Notes: generated by a model from the sequence alone, not told the origin. A stretch of DNA of 64,000 nucleotides from Microbacterium sp. H1-D42 (GCF_022637555.1 NZ_CP093342.1:2356001-2420000), one strand, 5' to 3'. Positions 52,302 to 60,954 are shown, counted from the first letter of the stretch. Numbers and translations are program-made.

Positions 52302-53119
52302 CGCGCAGTGGCCGGGGGCTCCTGGCCGTTGCCGTCGCCGTCCGCGGGTGCGTCGATCGGCGCATCGCCGGCAGCATCCGCTGAGCCCCCGCCTGCAGCA
52401 TCCGACGAACCCTCGACCACGGCATCCGATGTTTCCGCATCGGGAACGGCCGGCGCGGCAGCAGCAGGAGCAGCCGGCGCGGCAGCAGGCGGAAGCGGCG
52501 GCGGCGGCGGCGCGGCGGCCGTGTGCGGCGCACCGGCACCAGACTCAGCGGCACCGGACGCAGCACCGCCGGCCCCGGCCGCACCACCCGGCGTGATCCG
52601 CTCGCCATACCGCGGCGGCTCGCTCAGGTCGACTGCGGGGCGCGTCGTGGTCGGACGCTCCGGCCCCACCACCGAGCGCGCTTTCGCCAGCGAGGCCGCC
52701 TGCACGCGCACCTCGTAGTGGTCGGCCAGCATCTGCGACACGCTCGCGAAGTCCCGGCGGCGGCGCACGATCGCATACGTGATCAGGCTCATGATCATGC
52801 CGAGCGCGACACCGACGAGGATGAACCCGAGGAACAGCGTGATCGGCGCCTCGGGGTTGCCGAACAGCATGATCGCCGAGAGCACCAAGCCGATCAGCAC
52901 GCCGTTGGTCGCACCGGATCGCGCAGCGGCCGCGTACCCGAGTTTGCCGGTCACCCGCTCGACGGTGCGCACCCCCTCGCCGACGATCGCGATGTCACGC
53001 GCCGGCACTTCGCCGGCGATGAGTTTCGACACGGTCTTCTGGGCGGCTTCGTAGTCGCGCGTCGACGCGATGACCTCGCCGAGGTCACTGCCGTTCATCG
53101 GGCGGTTCAGCATGCTCAT
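52298..53119 (-). CDS. General stress protein 17M (YflT)-like membrane protein with disordered tail
   Basis: This 273-residue protein has an N-terminal YflT-like domain (VIASTRDYEAAQKTVSKLIA, DIAIVGEGVRTVERVTGKLG). Two close transmembrane helices follow (GVLIGLVLSAIMLFG and ITLFLGFILVGVALGMIMS). The C-terminal ~120 residues are a Pro/Ala/Gly-rich, then acidic, disordered tail. It heads a three-gene operon and diverges from the MgtE-N gene by 76 bp. The function is unknown. Confidence 0.75.
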   Translation of the reverse strand: MSMLNRPMNGSDLGEVIASTRDYEAAQKTVSKLIAGEVPARDIAIVGEGVRTVERVTGKLGYAAAARSGATNGVLIGLVLSAIMLFGNPEAPITLFLGFILVGVALGMIMSLITYAIVRRRRDFASVSQMLADHYEVRVQAASLAKARSVVGPERPTTTRPAVDLSEPPRYGERITPGGAAGAGGAASGAAESGAGAPHTAAAPPPPPLPPAAAPAAPAAAAPAVPDAETSDAVVEGSSDAAGGGSADAAGDAPIDAPADGDGNGQEPPATAR

Positions 53120-53183
53120 CCCGCCATTGTCCCATCGTCAGGTATGAGGCGACACCTACCGCGGTCAGCGGGCCCGCCCGGAC

Positions 53184-53189
53184 TACGCT
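53184..53189 (+). promoter_or_regulatory. -10 box TACGCT, leaderless promoter
   Basis: It lies six bases before the GTG at 53196 and probably drives the three-gene MgtE-N/DUF1003/Mrp operon. Confidence 0.5.
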
Positions 53190-53195
53190 GGAGCC

Positions 53196-54476
53196 GTGAG
53201 CACACAACGGATCTTCGTCGCGCGCCTGGCCGGGTGCGCCGTGTTCGATCCCGCCGGCGACCGGGTGGGCAAAGTCCGCGATGTCGTCATCGTGTACCGA
53301 AAAACCGCCGCGCCCCGTGTGATCGGCCTCGTCATCGAGATCCCGGGCCGCCGCCAGGTGTTCCTCTCGATCGGACGCGTCACCTCCATCCGCGCCGGTC
53401 AGGTGATCAGCACCGGCCTGATCAACGTCCGCCGCTTCCAGCCGCGACACGGCGAAGTGCGCGTGCTCGCCGAGTTCCTCGGCCGCCGTGTGAGCCTCGT
53501 CGACGGCTCCGGCACGGCGACGGTCGAAGACGTCGCGATCGAGCAGGATCGCCACGGAGAGTGGGCCATCACGCAGCTGTTCCTGCGCAAGCCCAAGACC
53601 AACCCCTCGCCGTTCGCGAAGGGACCGACCACGTTCGCAGTGTGGAACGAGGTCGCCGAGCTTCGGATGCCAGGAGAATCCCAGTCCGCCGAGCAGCTCG
53701 TGGCCACCTATTCCGAGATGCATGCCGCTGACCTCGCCACGACGCTGCTCGACCTGCCGCAGCAGCGCCGCATCGAGGTCGCAGAGGAGCTCCCGGACGG
53801 GCGCCTCGCCGACGCGCTCGAGGAGATGCCGGAGGACGACCAGATCGGCATCATCGATCGCCTCGACGACGAGCGCGCCGCCGACGTGCTCGACGAGATG
53901 GAGCCCGACGACGCCGCCGACCTGCTCGCCCAGCTGCCCCCCGAGCGTCTCGAGCAGCTGCTCGCGCTGATGGACCCCGAAGAAGCCGAGGACGTGCGCA
54001 CTCTGCTGCGCTACGGCCCTGACACCGCCGGTGGTCTCATGACGCCGGAGCCGATCGTCCTCTCTGCAGACGCCACCGTCGCCGAGGCGCTCGCTCTGAT
54101 CCGCCGGCACGAGCTGCACCCCGCGCTCGCTGCCGCCGTCTTCGTCACGCTGCCGCCGTTCGAGACGCCGACCGGCCGCCTGCTGGGCGTGGTGCACTTC
54201 CAGCGGATGCTGCGCTATCCCCCGCACGAGCGACTCGGGGCGATCCTCGACGACAGCCTCGAACCGGTGTCGGTGACGGCGTCGGCCGCCGAGGTCGCGC
54301 GCATGCTCGCCAGTTACGACCTGGTCTCGCTGCCAGTGGTCGACGCAGTGCACCGACTCGTCGGCGTGATCAGCGTCGACGATGTGCTCGACTACCTGCT
54401 GCCGGATGACTGGCGCACCACCGACGCCGAGGAGAGCACCGATACCGCCGATGCCGGCGCGGGCGGTGCCCGATGA
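53196..54476 (+). CDS. Soluble PRC-barrel, MgtE-N and CBS-domain protein
   Basis: This 426-residue protein combines two PRC-barrel-like segments (residues 1-150, each with a V..V.DVxI pattern), an MgtE N-terminal helical domain (EMHAADLATTLLDLPQQRRI through PERLEQLLALMDPEEAEDV) and a CBS pair (GGLMTPEPIVLSADATVAEA, DDVLDYLLPDDW). The MgtE channel domain is missing, so it cannot itself conduct Mg2+. It probably senses Mg2+ or nucleotides for a partner. DUF1003 membrane protein overlaps its 3' end by four bases and is the obvious candidate partner. Confidence 0.82.
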   Translation: MSTQRIFVARLAGCAVFDPAGDRVGKVRDVVIVYRKTAAPRVIGLVIEIPGRRQVFLSIGRVTSIRAGQVISTGLINVRRFQPRHGEVRVLAEFLGRRVSLVDGSGTATVEDVAIEQDRHGEWAITQLFLRKPKTNPSPFAKGPTTFAVWNEVAELRMPGESQSAEQLVATYSEMHAADLATTLLDLPQQRRIEVAEELPDGRLADALEEMPEDDQIGIIDRLDDERAADVLDEMEPDDAADLLAQLPPERLEQLLALMDPEEAEDVRTLLRYGPDTAGGLMTPEPIVLSADATVAEALALIRRHELHPALAAAVFVTLPPFETPTGRLLGVVHFQRMLRYPPHERLGAILDDSLEPVSVTASAAEVARMLASYDLVSLPVVDAVHRLVGVISVDDVLDYLLPDDWRTTDAEESTDTADAGAGGAR

Positions 54477-55000
54477 TGGCCCGCGCCAATCGCCTTGACA
54501 CCCCGGGCAGCCGCGGTGCCGGTCGCGTCCCCGCTCAGTCCAGCGATCGATTCGGCCGATTCACCGAATGGGTCGCCCGCGCGATGGGCACCCCGGCGTT
54601 CCTGGTCATCCTCACCCTGTTCTGCGCGGTGTGGGTCACCTGGAACACCCTGATGCCCGAGCAGCTGCGTTTCGATGACGCTGCTCTCGGCTTCACGGCG
54701 CTGACCCTGATGCTGTCGCTGCAGGCCTCGTACGCCGCCCCCCTCATCCTGCTCGCGCAGAACCGCCAGGACGACCGCGACCGCGTGCAGATCGAGCAGG
54801 ACAGGCAGCGCGCCGAGCGCAACCTGGCCGACACCGAGTACCTCGCCCGCGAGATCGTCGCCCTGCGCCTGGCTCTCGAGGAGCGCAGCTCGCAGGCCGT
54901 CACCCGCGACGTGCTGCGCCAGGAGCTGAAGGCCCTGCTCGCCGAACTCGGCGACGACCGGACCGACGAACGAGGCAGGGATCGCGATGACACCCGCTGA
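54473..55000 (+). CDS. DUF1003 membrane protein
   Basis: This 175-residue protein has two transmembrane helices (TPAFLVILTLFCAVWVTWNT and LTLMLSLQASYAAPLILLAQ). A long charged coiled-coil-like C-terminus follows (DRDRVQIEQDRQRAERN). That is the standard DUF1003 layout. It is coupled to the CBS protein (ATGA-type overlap) and overlaps the Mrp gene by 14 bp. The family has no proven activity, and the pairing with an MgtE-N protein hints at divalent-cation physiology. Confidence 0.87.
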   Translation: MMARANRLDTPGSRGAGRVPAQSSDRFGRFTEWVARAMGTPAFLVILTLFCAVWVTWNTLMPEQLRFDDAALGFTALTLMLSLQASYAAPLILLAQNRQDDRDRVQIEQDRQRAERNLADTEYLAREIVALRLALEERSSQAVTRDVLRQELKALLAELGDDRTDERGRDRDDTR

Positions 55001-56108
55001 CCGGGTGCGCGCAGCGGTCGCGGCCGTCACCGACCCCGAGCTGCGCCGCCCGATCGGCGACCTCGACATGGTGCGCGACATCACCGTCCACGACGGCACG
55101 GCGCACGTCGGCATCGTGCTCACGATCGTCGGTTGCCCCGCCGCCCAGCGCATCGAACAGGACGTGCGCACTGCCGCAGCATCCGTCCCCGACGTCACAG
55201 ACGTGAACGTGGATGTGGGGGTGATGACCCCCGACGAGCGCCGCGCGCTCACCGAGAAGCTGCGAGCAGGGCGTCCGGCTCGGCAGATGCCGTTCGGGCC
55301 GGACTCGCTGACCAGGGTGATCCTGGTCTCGAGTGGCAAGGGCGGCGTAGGCAAGTCGACGATCACCGCGAACCTCGCCGTCGCCCTGGCCCAGCAGGGC
55401 CTTCGGGTGGGGCTGGTGGATGCTGATGTGCACGGCTTCTCGATCCCTGGCCTTCTCGGCATCGCGCCGGGCACCCAGCCGACGCGCATCGACGATCTGA
55501 TGCTGCCCCCGGTCGCCCACGAGGTGAAGACGGTGTCGATCGGGATGTTCCTGCGCGAGGGCGAGGAGGTCGTCGCGTGGCGCGGACCGATGCTGCACCG
55601 CACAGTGCAGCAGTTCCTCACCGACGTGTTCTTCGGCGACCTGGACGTGCTGCTCATCGACATGCCGCCCGGCACCGGCGACATCGCCATCTCCATCGGG
55701 CAGATCCTGCCGCACGCCGAGGTGCTCGTCGTCACCACCCCGCAGTCAGCGGCGTCCGACGTGGCGATTCGTTCTGGCCTGGTGGCCAGGCAGACCGGTC
55801 AGAAGGTGATCGGCGTCGTCGAGAACATGGCCGCCTTCACGCTGCCCGATGGCACGCTGGTCGACCTGTTCGGCGCCGGTGGCGGCGCCGAGGTGGCCGG
55901 CGCGCTGAGTTCGGATGCGGAAGCCGTGCCGCTGCTGGCATCCATCCCGCTCAGCCCGGCGCTGCGCCAGGGCGGCGATGCGGGCATCCCGGTCGTGCTG
56001 GACGACCCCGACGACCTCGCGGCCCACGCGATCATCGAGCTCGCTCGGACGATCGCCCAACGTGGCCGGGGACTGGCAGGGCGCTCCCTGCCGATGCGTC
56101 TGACCTGA
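54987..56108 (+). CDS. Mrp/NBP35-family P-loop ATPase (Fe-S carrier type)
   Basis: This 373-residue protein has an N-terminal DUF59-like domain (DPELRRPIGDLDMVRDITV, VGCPAAQRIEQDV). The Mrp ATPase domain carries the deviant Walker A SSGKGGVGKSTITANLA, VDADVHGFSIPGLLG and LIDMPPGTGDIAIS. The usual CxxC for Fe-S binding after ENM is missing: the segment reads VENMAAFTLPDGTLVDLFG. So Fe-S carrying by the canonical bridge is doubtful. It is the third gene of the operon. Confidence 0.88.
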   Translation: MTPADRVRAAVAAVTDPELRRPIGDLDMVRDITVHDGTAHVGIVLTIVGCPAAQRIEQDVRTAAASVPDVTDVNVDVGVMTPDERRALTEKLRAGRPARQMPFGPDSLTRVILVSSGKGGVGKSTITANLAVALAQQGLRVGLVDADVHGFSIPGLLGIAPGTQPTRIDDLMLPPVAHEVKTVSIGMFLREGEEVVAWRGPMLHRTVQQFLTDVFFGDLDVLLIDMPPGTGDIAISIGQILPHAEVLVVTTPQSAASDVAIRSGLVARQTGQKVIGVVENMAAFTLPDGTLVDLFGAGGGAEVAGALSSDAEAVPLLASIPLSPALRQGGDAGIPVVLDDPDDLAAHAIIELARTIAQRGRGLAGRSLPMRLT

Positions 56109-56111
56109 AGC

Positions 56112-56510
56112 TCAGGTGGCTTCGGCGTCGAACGGCGGCGGCGTCGCACGCGAGAACGCCGTGCGTGTCATCGGCGTGCGCGGCGACTGCACGGGATCGG
56201 TGGTGAACGGGTTGCTCGAGGCCGGCTTGGCCACCGGCGCCGCGGTGAAGTCGGGCTCCTCGAACAGGGCGTCCCTGATGATGCGGCGCGGGTCGTATTG
56301 ACGCGGGTCGAGCTTGCGCCAGTCCACCTCGTCGATCTCAGGTCCGAGCTCATCGCGCATCTTGCTGCGTGTGTCGCGCAGGTACTCCCCCGCCCGACGC
56401 ACGAACTTCGCGAACCCCTCCGCCGCCTTCGGCAGGCGCTCAGGACCGATGATGAGCACAGCGACAAGGCCGATGAGCAGCAGCTTGTCGAAGGTCAACC
56501 CGAATTCCAT
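56112..56510 (-). CDS. tatB: TatA/TatB-type twin-arginine translocase subunit
   Basis: This 132-residue protein has a single N-terminal transmembrane helix (LTFDKLLLIGLVAVLIIGPE), the Tat hinge GPERLP, an amphipathic helix (KAAEGFAKFVRRAGEYL), and a longer polar tail. The Glu in the membrane segment and the extended amphipathic region favour TatB over TatA. Its last bases lie 3 bp from the convergent mrp stop. tatA and tatC are not in the window. Confidence 0.83.
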   Translation of the reverse strand: MEFGLTFDKLLLIGLVAVLIIGPERLPKAAEGFAKFVRRAGEYLRDTRSKMRDELGPEIDEVDWRKLDPRQYDPRRIIRDALFEEPDFTAAPVAKPASSNPFTTDPVQSPRTPMTRTAFSRATPPPFDAEAT

Positions 56511-56597
56511 CCCCTTAGGCTACCCGTCGCGCCTCACCTTCGGATCCACCTGTGCCGTTTACTCTGGACAGTGCCCCCCATTCTCAGGAGAATCCCC

Positions 56598-57230
56598 ATG
56601 AGCGAGCACGACGCGAACGCCCGATTCGCCCGCGAGACCATAGCGGAGCCCTCTGCCATCGCGCGCGCCCGCGCGCATGCCGTCGAGCTCGGCGCCGCGC
56701 CCGTCAGCCCTGGCATCGGTGCGCAGTGTGCTGTGCTGGCCGCGACCAGCGGCGCGCGTTCGATCGTCGAGATCGGCACTGGTGCCGGCGTATCCGGGCT
56801 GTGGCTGCTGCGCGGCGCCCCGCAGGCAGTGCTGACCACCATCGACAACGAGCCCGAGCATCTGGGCGTCGCTCGCCAGTCGTTCGCCGACGCGAAGATC
56901 CCGCCGGCACGGGCCCGCTTCATCACCGGCCGTGCCGCAGATGTGCTGCCCCGCATGAACGAGGGCGCCTACGACATCGTGCTGGTCGACGCAGATCCCG
57001 AGAACGTGATCGAGTACGTCGAGCACAGCCTGCGCCTGGTGCGCAACGGGGGGCTCGTACTCGTGCCCCGCGTGCTCGCGGGCGGCAAGGTCGCCGACCC
57101 GGTGCAGCGTGACGCGGTCACGACCGCATACCGGTCGCTCATCCAGGAGACCCAGGAATCGCAGGCGGTACTCGCCGCGCTCTCCACCACGGGTGAAGGC
57201 CTGCTGCAGCTCGCGCGCATCTCGGAATAG
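56598..57230 (+). CDS. SAM-dependent O-methyltransferase
   Basis: This 210-residue class I methyltransferase resembles the catechol/caffeoyl-CoA O-methyltransferase-type group. SAM-binding motifs are ARSIVEIGTGAGVSGLWLL, TTIDNEPEHLGVARQSFADA and YDIVLVDADPENVIEYVEHS. The DAD-type metal-site residue lies in VDADPEN. The ATG is set by AGGAG. The substrate is unknown. A symmetrical hairpin separates it from the convergent DUF3117 gene. Confidence 0.88.
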   Translation: MSEHDANARFARETIAEPSAIARARAHAVELGAAPVSPGIGAQCAVLAATSGARSIVEIGTGAGVSGLWLLRGAPQAVLTTIDNEPEHLGVARQSFADAKIPPARARFITGRAADVLPRMNEGAYDIVLVDADPENVIEYVEHSLRLVRNGGLVLVPRVLAGGKVADPVQRDAVTTAYRSLIQETQESQAVLAALSTTGEGLLQLARISE

Positions 57231-57267
57231 CGCCGACGCCGACCGGACAGACACGCGCACAGCCACA

Positions 57268-57300
57268 AGAAGGGCGATGGATCGCATCCATCGCCCTTCT
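57268..57300. terminator. Bidirectional hairpin terminator
   Basis: Perfect 15-bp arms (57268-57282 and 57286-57300) with a 3-nt loop lie 38 bp after the methyltransferase stop and 14 bp before the DUF3117 stop. It can serve both convergent genes. Confidence 0.75.
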
Positions 57301-57313
57301 CGCTGTCGATCTG

Positions 57314-57487
57314 TCAGGCCGGATTCACAACGCCGGCAAGCACGTCATGAAGCTCCTTCGCTTCTGCATCGTTCACGGACACGACCAGACGGCCGCCGCC
57401 TTCGAGCGGAACCCGCACGATGATCAGTCGACCTTCCTTCACGGCTTCCATCGGCCCGTCGCCAGTCCTCGGCTTCATCGCTGCCAT
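57314..57487 (-). CDS. DUF3117 family small protein
   Basis: This 57-residue protein begins MAAMKPRTGDGPMEAVKEGR and continues IIVRVPLEGGGRLVVSVND, covering DUF3117 completely. The ATG at 57487 was chosen because AAAGGGAG lies just upstream and homologues begin at MAAMKPRTG. The family is highly conserved in actinobacteria and its function is unknown. Confidence 0.92.
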   Translation of the reverse strand: MAAMKPRTGDGPMEAVKEGRLIIVRVPLEGGGRLVVSVNDAEAKELHDVLAGVVNPA

Positions 57488-57587
57488 CGTGGCTCCCTTT
57501 CCTCGGTGGTATGCGACCAGTTTATCGGTAGCAGCAGACACCGTCGTCCGCCTGCCATGATGCGACCCCCTGATCGGCGTCGAGCGG

Positions 57588-58826
57588 CTACGGAACCTGC
57601 CAATAGGTCTGCGCCATCGCGTACATCGCCAGGATCCACAGCCACTGCAGCAGCAGGCAGACCACCAGCATCCCCCATCGATACGCGCGCGAGCGCGGCA
57701 CGGCCAGCGCGCCGACCAGCGGCGTCAGCGGCATCAGCAGTCGGAACGTGCTGGACTGCGGAAAGAACACCGCCAGCAGGTAGAGCAGATAGCTGGCGCT
57801 CCACAGCCGGATGTCGATTCCGAGCCGACGCACGCTGCGCGCGCGCAGCAGCATGAGGGCCAGGCCGACCACCAGTGCTATCAGCAGGATCCAGCCCGCC
57901 CATGCCGGCATCCCCCACTGCCTCGCCCAGAACTCCGCCCCGCGCACGAAGCCCTCGAACGGGAAGAACTCGGGGCTCGGCTCCGCGAGCCAGTTGCGCC
58001 GCCAGGACAACTCGGTCTTCAAGTACGCGCCGGGGTCGCCGGTGACGACGCCGGCGATCACCTGCCAGCTGAAGCCGACGACGGTCGCCAGCGCGCCCAG
58101 CGCGACGATGTGCACCATGTCGCGCACCGGCAGCGGTTCACGCCCCCGGCGCAGCCAGCGCGAGATGCCGTGCAGTCCGAGGAACAGCGCGAAGGCGAGG
58201 ATGCCAGGACGGGTGAAGCCCATCACCGGGATCATCAGGTACAGCAGCGGGTAGCGGTGACGCGAGGCGAGATCCAGCGCGACCAGCAGCAACAGGACGA
58301 ACAGCGTCTCGGCGTATCCGACCTGGAACAGCGCCGCCAGCGGGCCGTTCGCGAAGAACACCACCGCCCACATCGCCGCCCCCGCTCCGATCCGCGGTCG
58401 CAGCAGGCGGTGCAGCGCAAGGCAGGCGAGGAAGCCGGCTGCCAGTGAGATCAGCAGCGCACCAGCCCCCCAGTCGCCGAAGCCGGCGAACTTGGCGAGG
58501 TAGGCGTACACGGGCATGAACGCCCAGGCGTTCTCGGTGACCTCTCCGGACGGTGTCCGCGGCAGCGTCTGCGGGTAGCCGTTCTCGGCCACCCACCAGT
58601 ACCACTGGGCATCCCAGCCGAGCACGTACTCGCCGAGGGTCGGGTCGACCCCGAACCGCGAGGCTGACGTCGACAGAGTGCCGGCCAGCACCAGGAATCC
58701 GGTCGTCACCAGCCGGGCGAGCAGGTAGACGATCGCGATGCGCCCCGTGACCGGCAGCCGCGCCCAGCCGCGCACCGTCGAGCGCCACGGGCTGGTGCTG
58801 CCCGAGGTCAGGACCCGCTCAGCCAC
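57588..58826 (-). CDS. GT-C type mannosyltransferase-like membrane protein (PIG-V-like)
   Basis: This 412-residue protein has about ten hydrophobic helices. The first extracytoplasmic loop carries the acidic motif VLGWDAQWYWWVAENGYP, where the Asp and the aromatic stretch mark GT-C enzymes that use polyprenyl-phosphate sugars. AFMPVYAYLAKFA and GYAETLFVLLLL follow, as in PIG-V/COG5542 mannosyltransferases. It overlaps the end of dapE by 19 bp and is cotranscribed with it. The acceptor is unknown. Confidence 0.83.
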   Translation of the reverse strand: MAERVLTSGSTSPWRSTVRGWARLPVTGRIAIVYLLARLVTTGFLVLAGTLSTSASRFGVDPTLGEYVLGWDAQWYWWVAENGYPQTLPRTPSGEVTENAWAFMPVYAYLAKFAGFGDWGAGALLISLAAGFLACLALHRLLRPRIGAGAAMWAVVFFANGPLAALFQVGYAETLFVLLLLVALDLASRHRYPLLYLMIPVMGFTRPGILAFALFLGLHGISRWLRRGREPLPVRDMVHIVALGALATVVGFSWQVIAGVVTGDPGAYLKTELSWRRNWLAEPSPEFFPFEGFVRGAEFWARQWGMPAWAGWILLIALVVGLALMLLRARSVRRLGIDIRLWSASYLLYLLAVFFPQSSTFRLLMPLTPLVGALAVPRSRAYRWGMLVVCLLLQWLWILAMYAMAQTYWQVP

Positions 58827-59881
58827 GCCCGCAGTCCGCGTTCGACGTCATCGATCTGCGCGAGCGGGACGCGCTCTTCGTCGTGGTGAGCCAGGTGCGG
58901 GTCGCCAGGGCCGTAGTTGACAGCGGGCACCCCCATCGCCGAGAACCGGGCGACGTCCGTCCAGCCGTACTTCGCGTGCGCTTCACCGCCGACTGCAGCG
59001 AGGAACCGCTGCGCGATGGGTGCGTCGAGTCCTGGGCGGGCGCCGGCGGCGGCATCCGTGAACTCGACCTCGAAGCCGGCGAAGACGCCGCGCACATGCG
59101 CCTGCGCGTCGTCGATGCTCTTGATCGGCGCGAAGCGGTAGTTGACCTCGACCTCGCAGAGGTCCGGGATCACATTGCCGGCGATCCCGCCACGGATCGC
59201 GACGGCGTTGAGTCCCTCTCGGTACCCAAGGCCCTCCACCTCGATCTCACGCGCTCGGTATTCGGCGAGGCGGGCGAGGATCGGCGCAGCACCGTGGATC
59301 GCGTTCTCGCCGACCCAGGAGCGCGCGCTGTGTGCGCGGACACCGTGGGTGCGCACGATCGCGCGCAGTGTTCCGTTGCATCCGCCCTCGACCCGTCCGT
59401 CGGACGGCTCGCCGAGGATCGCGAAGTCCGCTGCGAACAGGTCGGGACGCGCTGACGAGAGCAGGAACAGGCCGTTCTTCGACTCGTCGACCTCTTCGTT
59501 GTCGTACCACATCCAGGTGATGTCGACGGCCGGCTCGGTGAGCTCGGCGGCGAGCTTCAGCTGCACCGCGACACCGGCCTTCATGTCGACAGTGCCGCGT
59601 CCCCAGATGTGCGGCACGCCGTCGATCTCGATGTCGCGGGTCGGCACATTGCCGTTGATCGGCACGGTGTCGATGTGTCCTGCGATGACGACGCGCTGCG
59701 GGCGCCCGAGGTTGGTGCGGGCGACGACGGTGTTGCCGTGCCGGATCACCTCGAGATGGTCGTACGCCGATGCGGCCCGTTCGATGTCGTCGGCCAGCGG
59801 CCCCTCACCCCCGGACACGCTGTCCATGTCGCAGAGGGCGCGAGTGAGGTCGGCGGCGGATGCGGTCAGATCGAGCACCAT
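58808..59881 (-). CDS. dapE: Succinyl-diaminopimelate desuccinylase
   Basis: This M20 metallohydrolase releases succinate from N-succinyl-LL-diaminopimelate in lysine and peptidoglycan precursor synthesis. The 357 residues show VVIAGHIDTVPINGN and WGRGTVDMKAG (zinc ligands His and Asp), DNEEVDESKNGL (catalytic Glu), ILGEPSDGRVEGGCNGT, and GDPHLAHHDEERV at the C-terminus. The ATG at 59881 has both a GGAGGAC site and TAGGGT seven bases upstream. It diverges from dapD across 90 bp. Confidence 0.93.
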   Translation of the reverse strand: MVLDLTASAADLTRALCDMDSVSGGEGPLADDIERAASAYDHLEVIRHGNTVVARTNLGRPQRVVIAGHIDTVPINGNVPTRDIEIDGVPHIWGRGTVDMKAGVAVQLKLAAELTEPAVDITWMWYDNEEVDESKNGLFLLSSARPDLFAADFAILGEPSDGRVEGGCNGTLRAIVRTHGVRAHSARSWVGENAIHGAAPILARLAEYRAREIEVEGLGYREGLNAVAIRGGIAGNVIPDLCEVEVNYRFAPIKSIDDAQAHVRGVFAGFEVEFTDAAAGARPGLDAPIAQRFLAAVGGEAHAKYGWTDVARFSAMGVPAVNYGPGDPHLAHHDEERVPLAQIDDVERGLRAWLSGS

Positions 59882-59888
59882 GTCCTCC

Positions 59889-59894
59889 ACCCTA
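59889..59894 (-). promoter_or_regulatory. -10 box TAGGGT of dapE
   Basis: It lies seven bases before the ATG at 59881. Spacing allows a leaderless start, although a ribosome site is also present. Confidence 0.45.
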
Positions 59895-59959
59895 TCGACG
59901 CGGCACCGGCCCTGGCCCCACAGCGTGACCCGGCGTACCGACGCGGGCCATCCGCGCGT

Positions 59960-59965
59960 TACCGT
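59960..59965 (+). promoter_or_regulatory. -10 box TACCGT of dapD
   Basis: It lies six bases before the ATG at 59972. With the opposing dapE box it forms a compact divergent promoter pair. Confidence 0.5.
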
Positions 59966-59971
59966 AGACGG

Positions 59972-60913
59972 ATGAGCAGCGAGCGCACCGTATCGGCAAT
60001 GGGACTGGCGACGATCGCGTCGGACGAGACAGTGCTGGATGCCTGGTTCCCCACGGTCCGCTTCGGGGAGTCGGATGCCGGCGACGCAGCCGCCCTCGAG
60101 CAGCACGCCGGCACGGATGAGCGGCGCGCGGTGCGCACCGAGGTCATCGGACTCACGATCGATCTCGACGCATCCGTGGCATCCACGCCCGACGCCTACC
60201 TGCGCCTGCACGCTCTCTCGCACCTCCTGGTGCGCCCCAACGAGGTCAATCTCGACGGGATCTTCGGGCACCTGCCCACGAACGCCTGGACCAATGCCGG
60301 GCCGATGCTGCCCGCCGACGCCGCCCGCCTGCGCCCTGCGCTGCTTCGGCACGGCATCCAGGTGCAGGGGCTCGACAAGTTCCCGCGACTGACCGACTAC
60401 GTCCAGCCCGAGGGCGTGCGCATCGCCGATGCGTCGCGCGTGCGCCTTGGTGCGCACCTCGCACCTGGCACCACCGTGATGCATGAGGGTTTCGTGAACT
60501 TCAACGCCGGCACCCTCGGGCCTGCGATGGTCGAGGGCCGCATCTCGCAGGGCGTCGTCGTCGGCGCGAACAGCGACATCGGCGCCGGCGCCTCGATCAT
60601 GGGCACCCTCTCGGGCGGCGGCAGTCACCGCGTCTCGATCGGCGAGCGCGCCCTGCTCGGCGCGAACGCCGGCATCGGCATCTCGCTGGGCGATGACAGT
60701 GTCGTCGAGGCCGGTCTGTACGTGACGGCCGGGTCGAAGGTCGTGCTCAGCGATGGGCCGGTGGATGCCTTCGGTGCGAAGCCGACGGTGAAGGCCGCAG
60801 AGCTCTCCGGACGCGCCGGTGTGCTGTTCTGGCGCAACTCGCTGACCGGCGCCATCGAGGCGAAGTCGCGTGCGGGCTCGGGCGTGACTCTGAACGACGC
60901 ACTGCACGCCTGA
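59972..60913 (+). CDS. dapD: Tetrahydrodipicolinate N-succinyltransferase
   Basis: This enzyme transfers succinyl from succinyl-CoA to tetrahydrodipicolinate, two steps before dapE in the succinylase branch. The 313 residues end in a left-handed beta-helix with hexapeptide repeats (VRIADASRVRLGAHLAPGTT, GVVVGANSDIGAGASIMGTL). The Glu-containing MHEGFVNFNAGTLG and the GGGSHRVSIGERALLGANAG stretch are typical of the actinobacterial DapD group. The divergent position to dapE supports the assignment. Confidence 0.94.
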   Translation: MSSERTVSAMGLATIASDETVLDAWFPTVRFGESDAGDAAALEQHAGTDERRAVRTEVIGLTIDLDASVASTPDAYLRLHALSHLLVRPNEVNLDGIFGHLPTNAWTNAGPMLPADAARLRPALLRHGIQVQGLDKFPRLTDYVQPEGVRIADASRVRLGAHLAPGTTVMHEGFVNFNAGTLGPAMVEGRISQGVVVGANSDIGAGASIMGTLSGGGSHRVSIGERALLGANAGIGISLGDDSVVEAGLYVTAGSKVVLSDGPVDAFGAKPTVKAAELSGRAGVLFWRNSLTGAIEAKSRAGSGVTLNDALHA

Positions 60914-60948
60914 GCGGTCCGTTCACAGGGTCAGCCACTCAGGACTGC

Positions 60949-60954
60949 TACCCT
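60949..60954 (+). promoter_or_regulatory. -10 box TACCCT, long-leader promoter of the second helicase
   Basis: It predicts a start near 60961 and a leader of roughly 150 nt, similar in style to the first DEAD-box gene. Confidence 0.35.
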
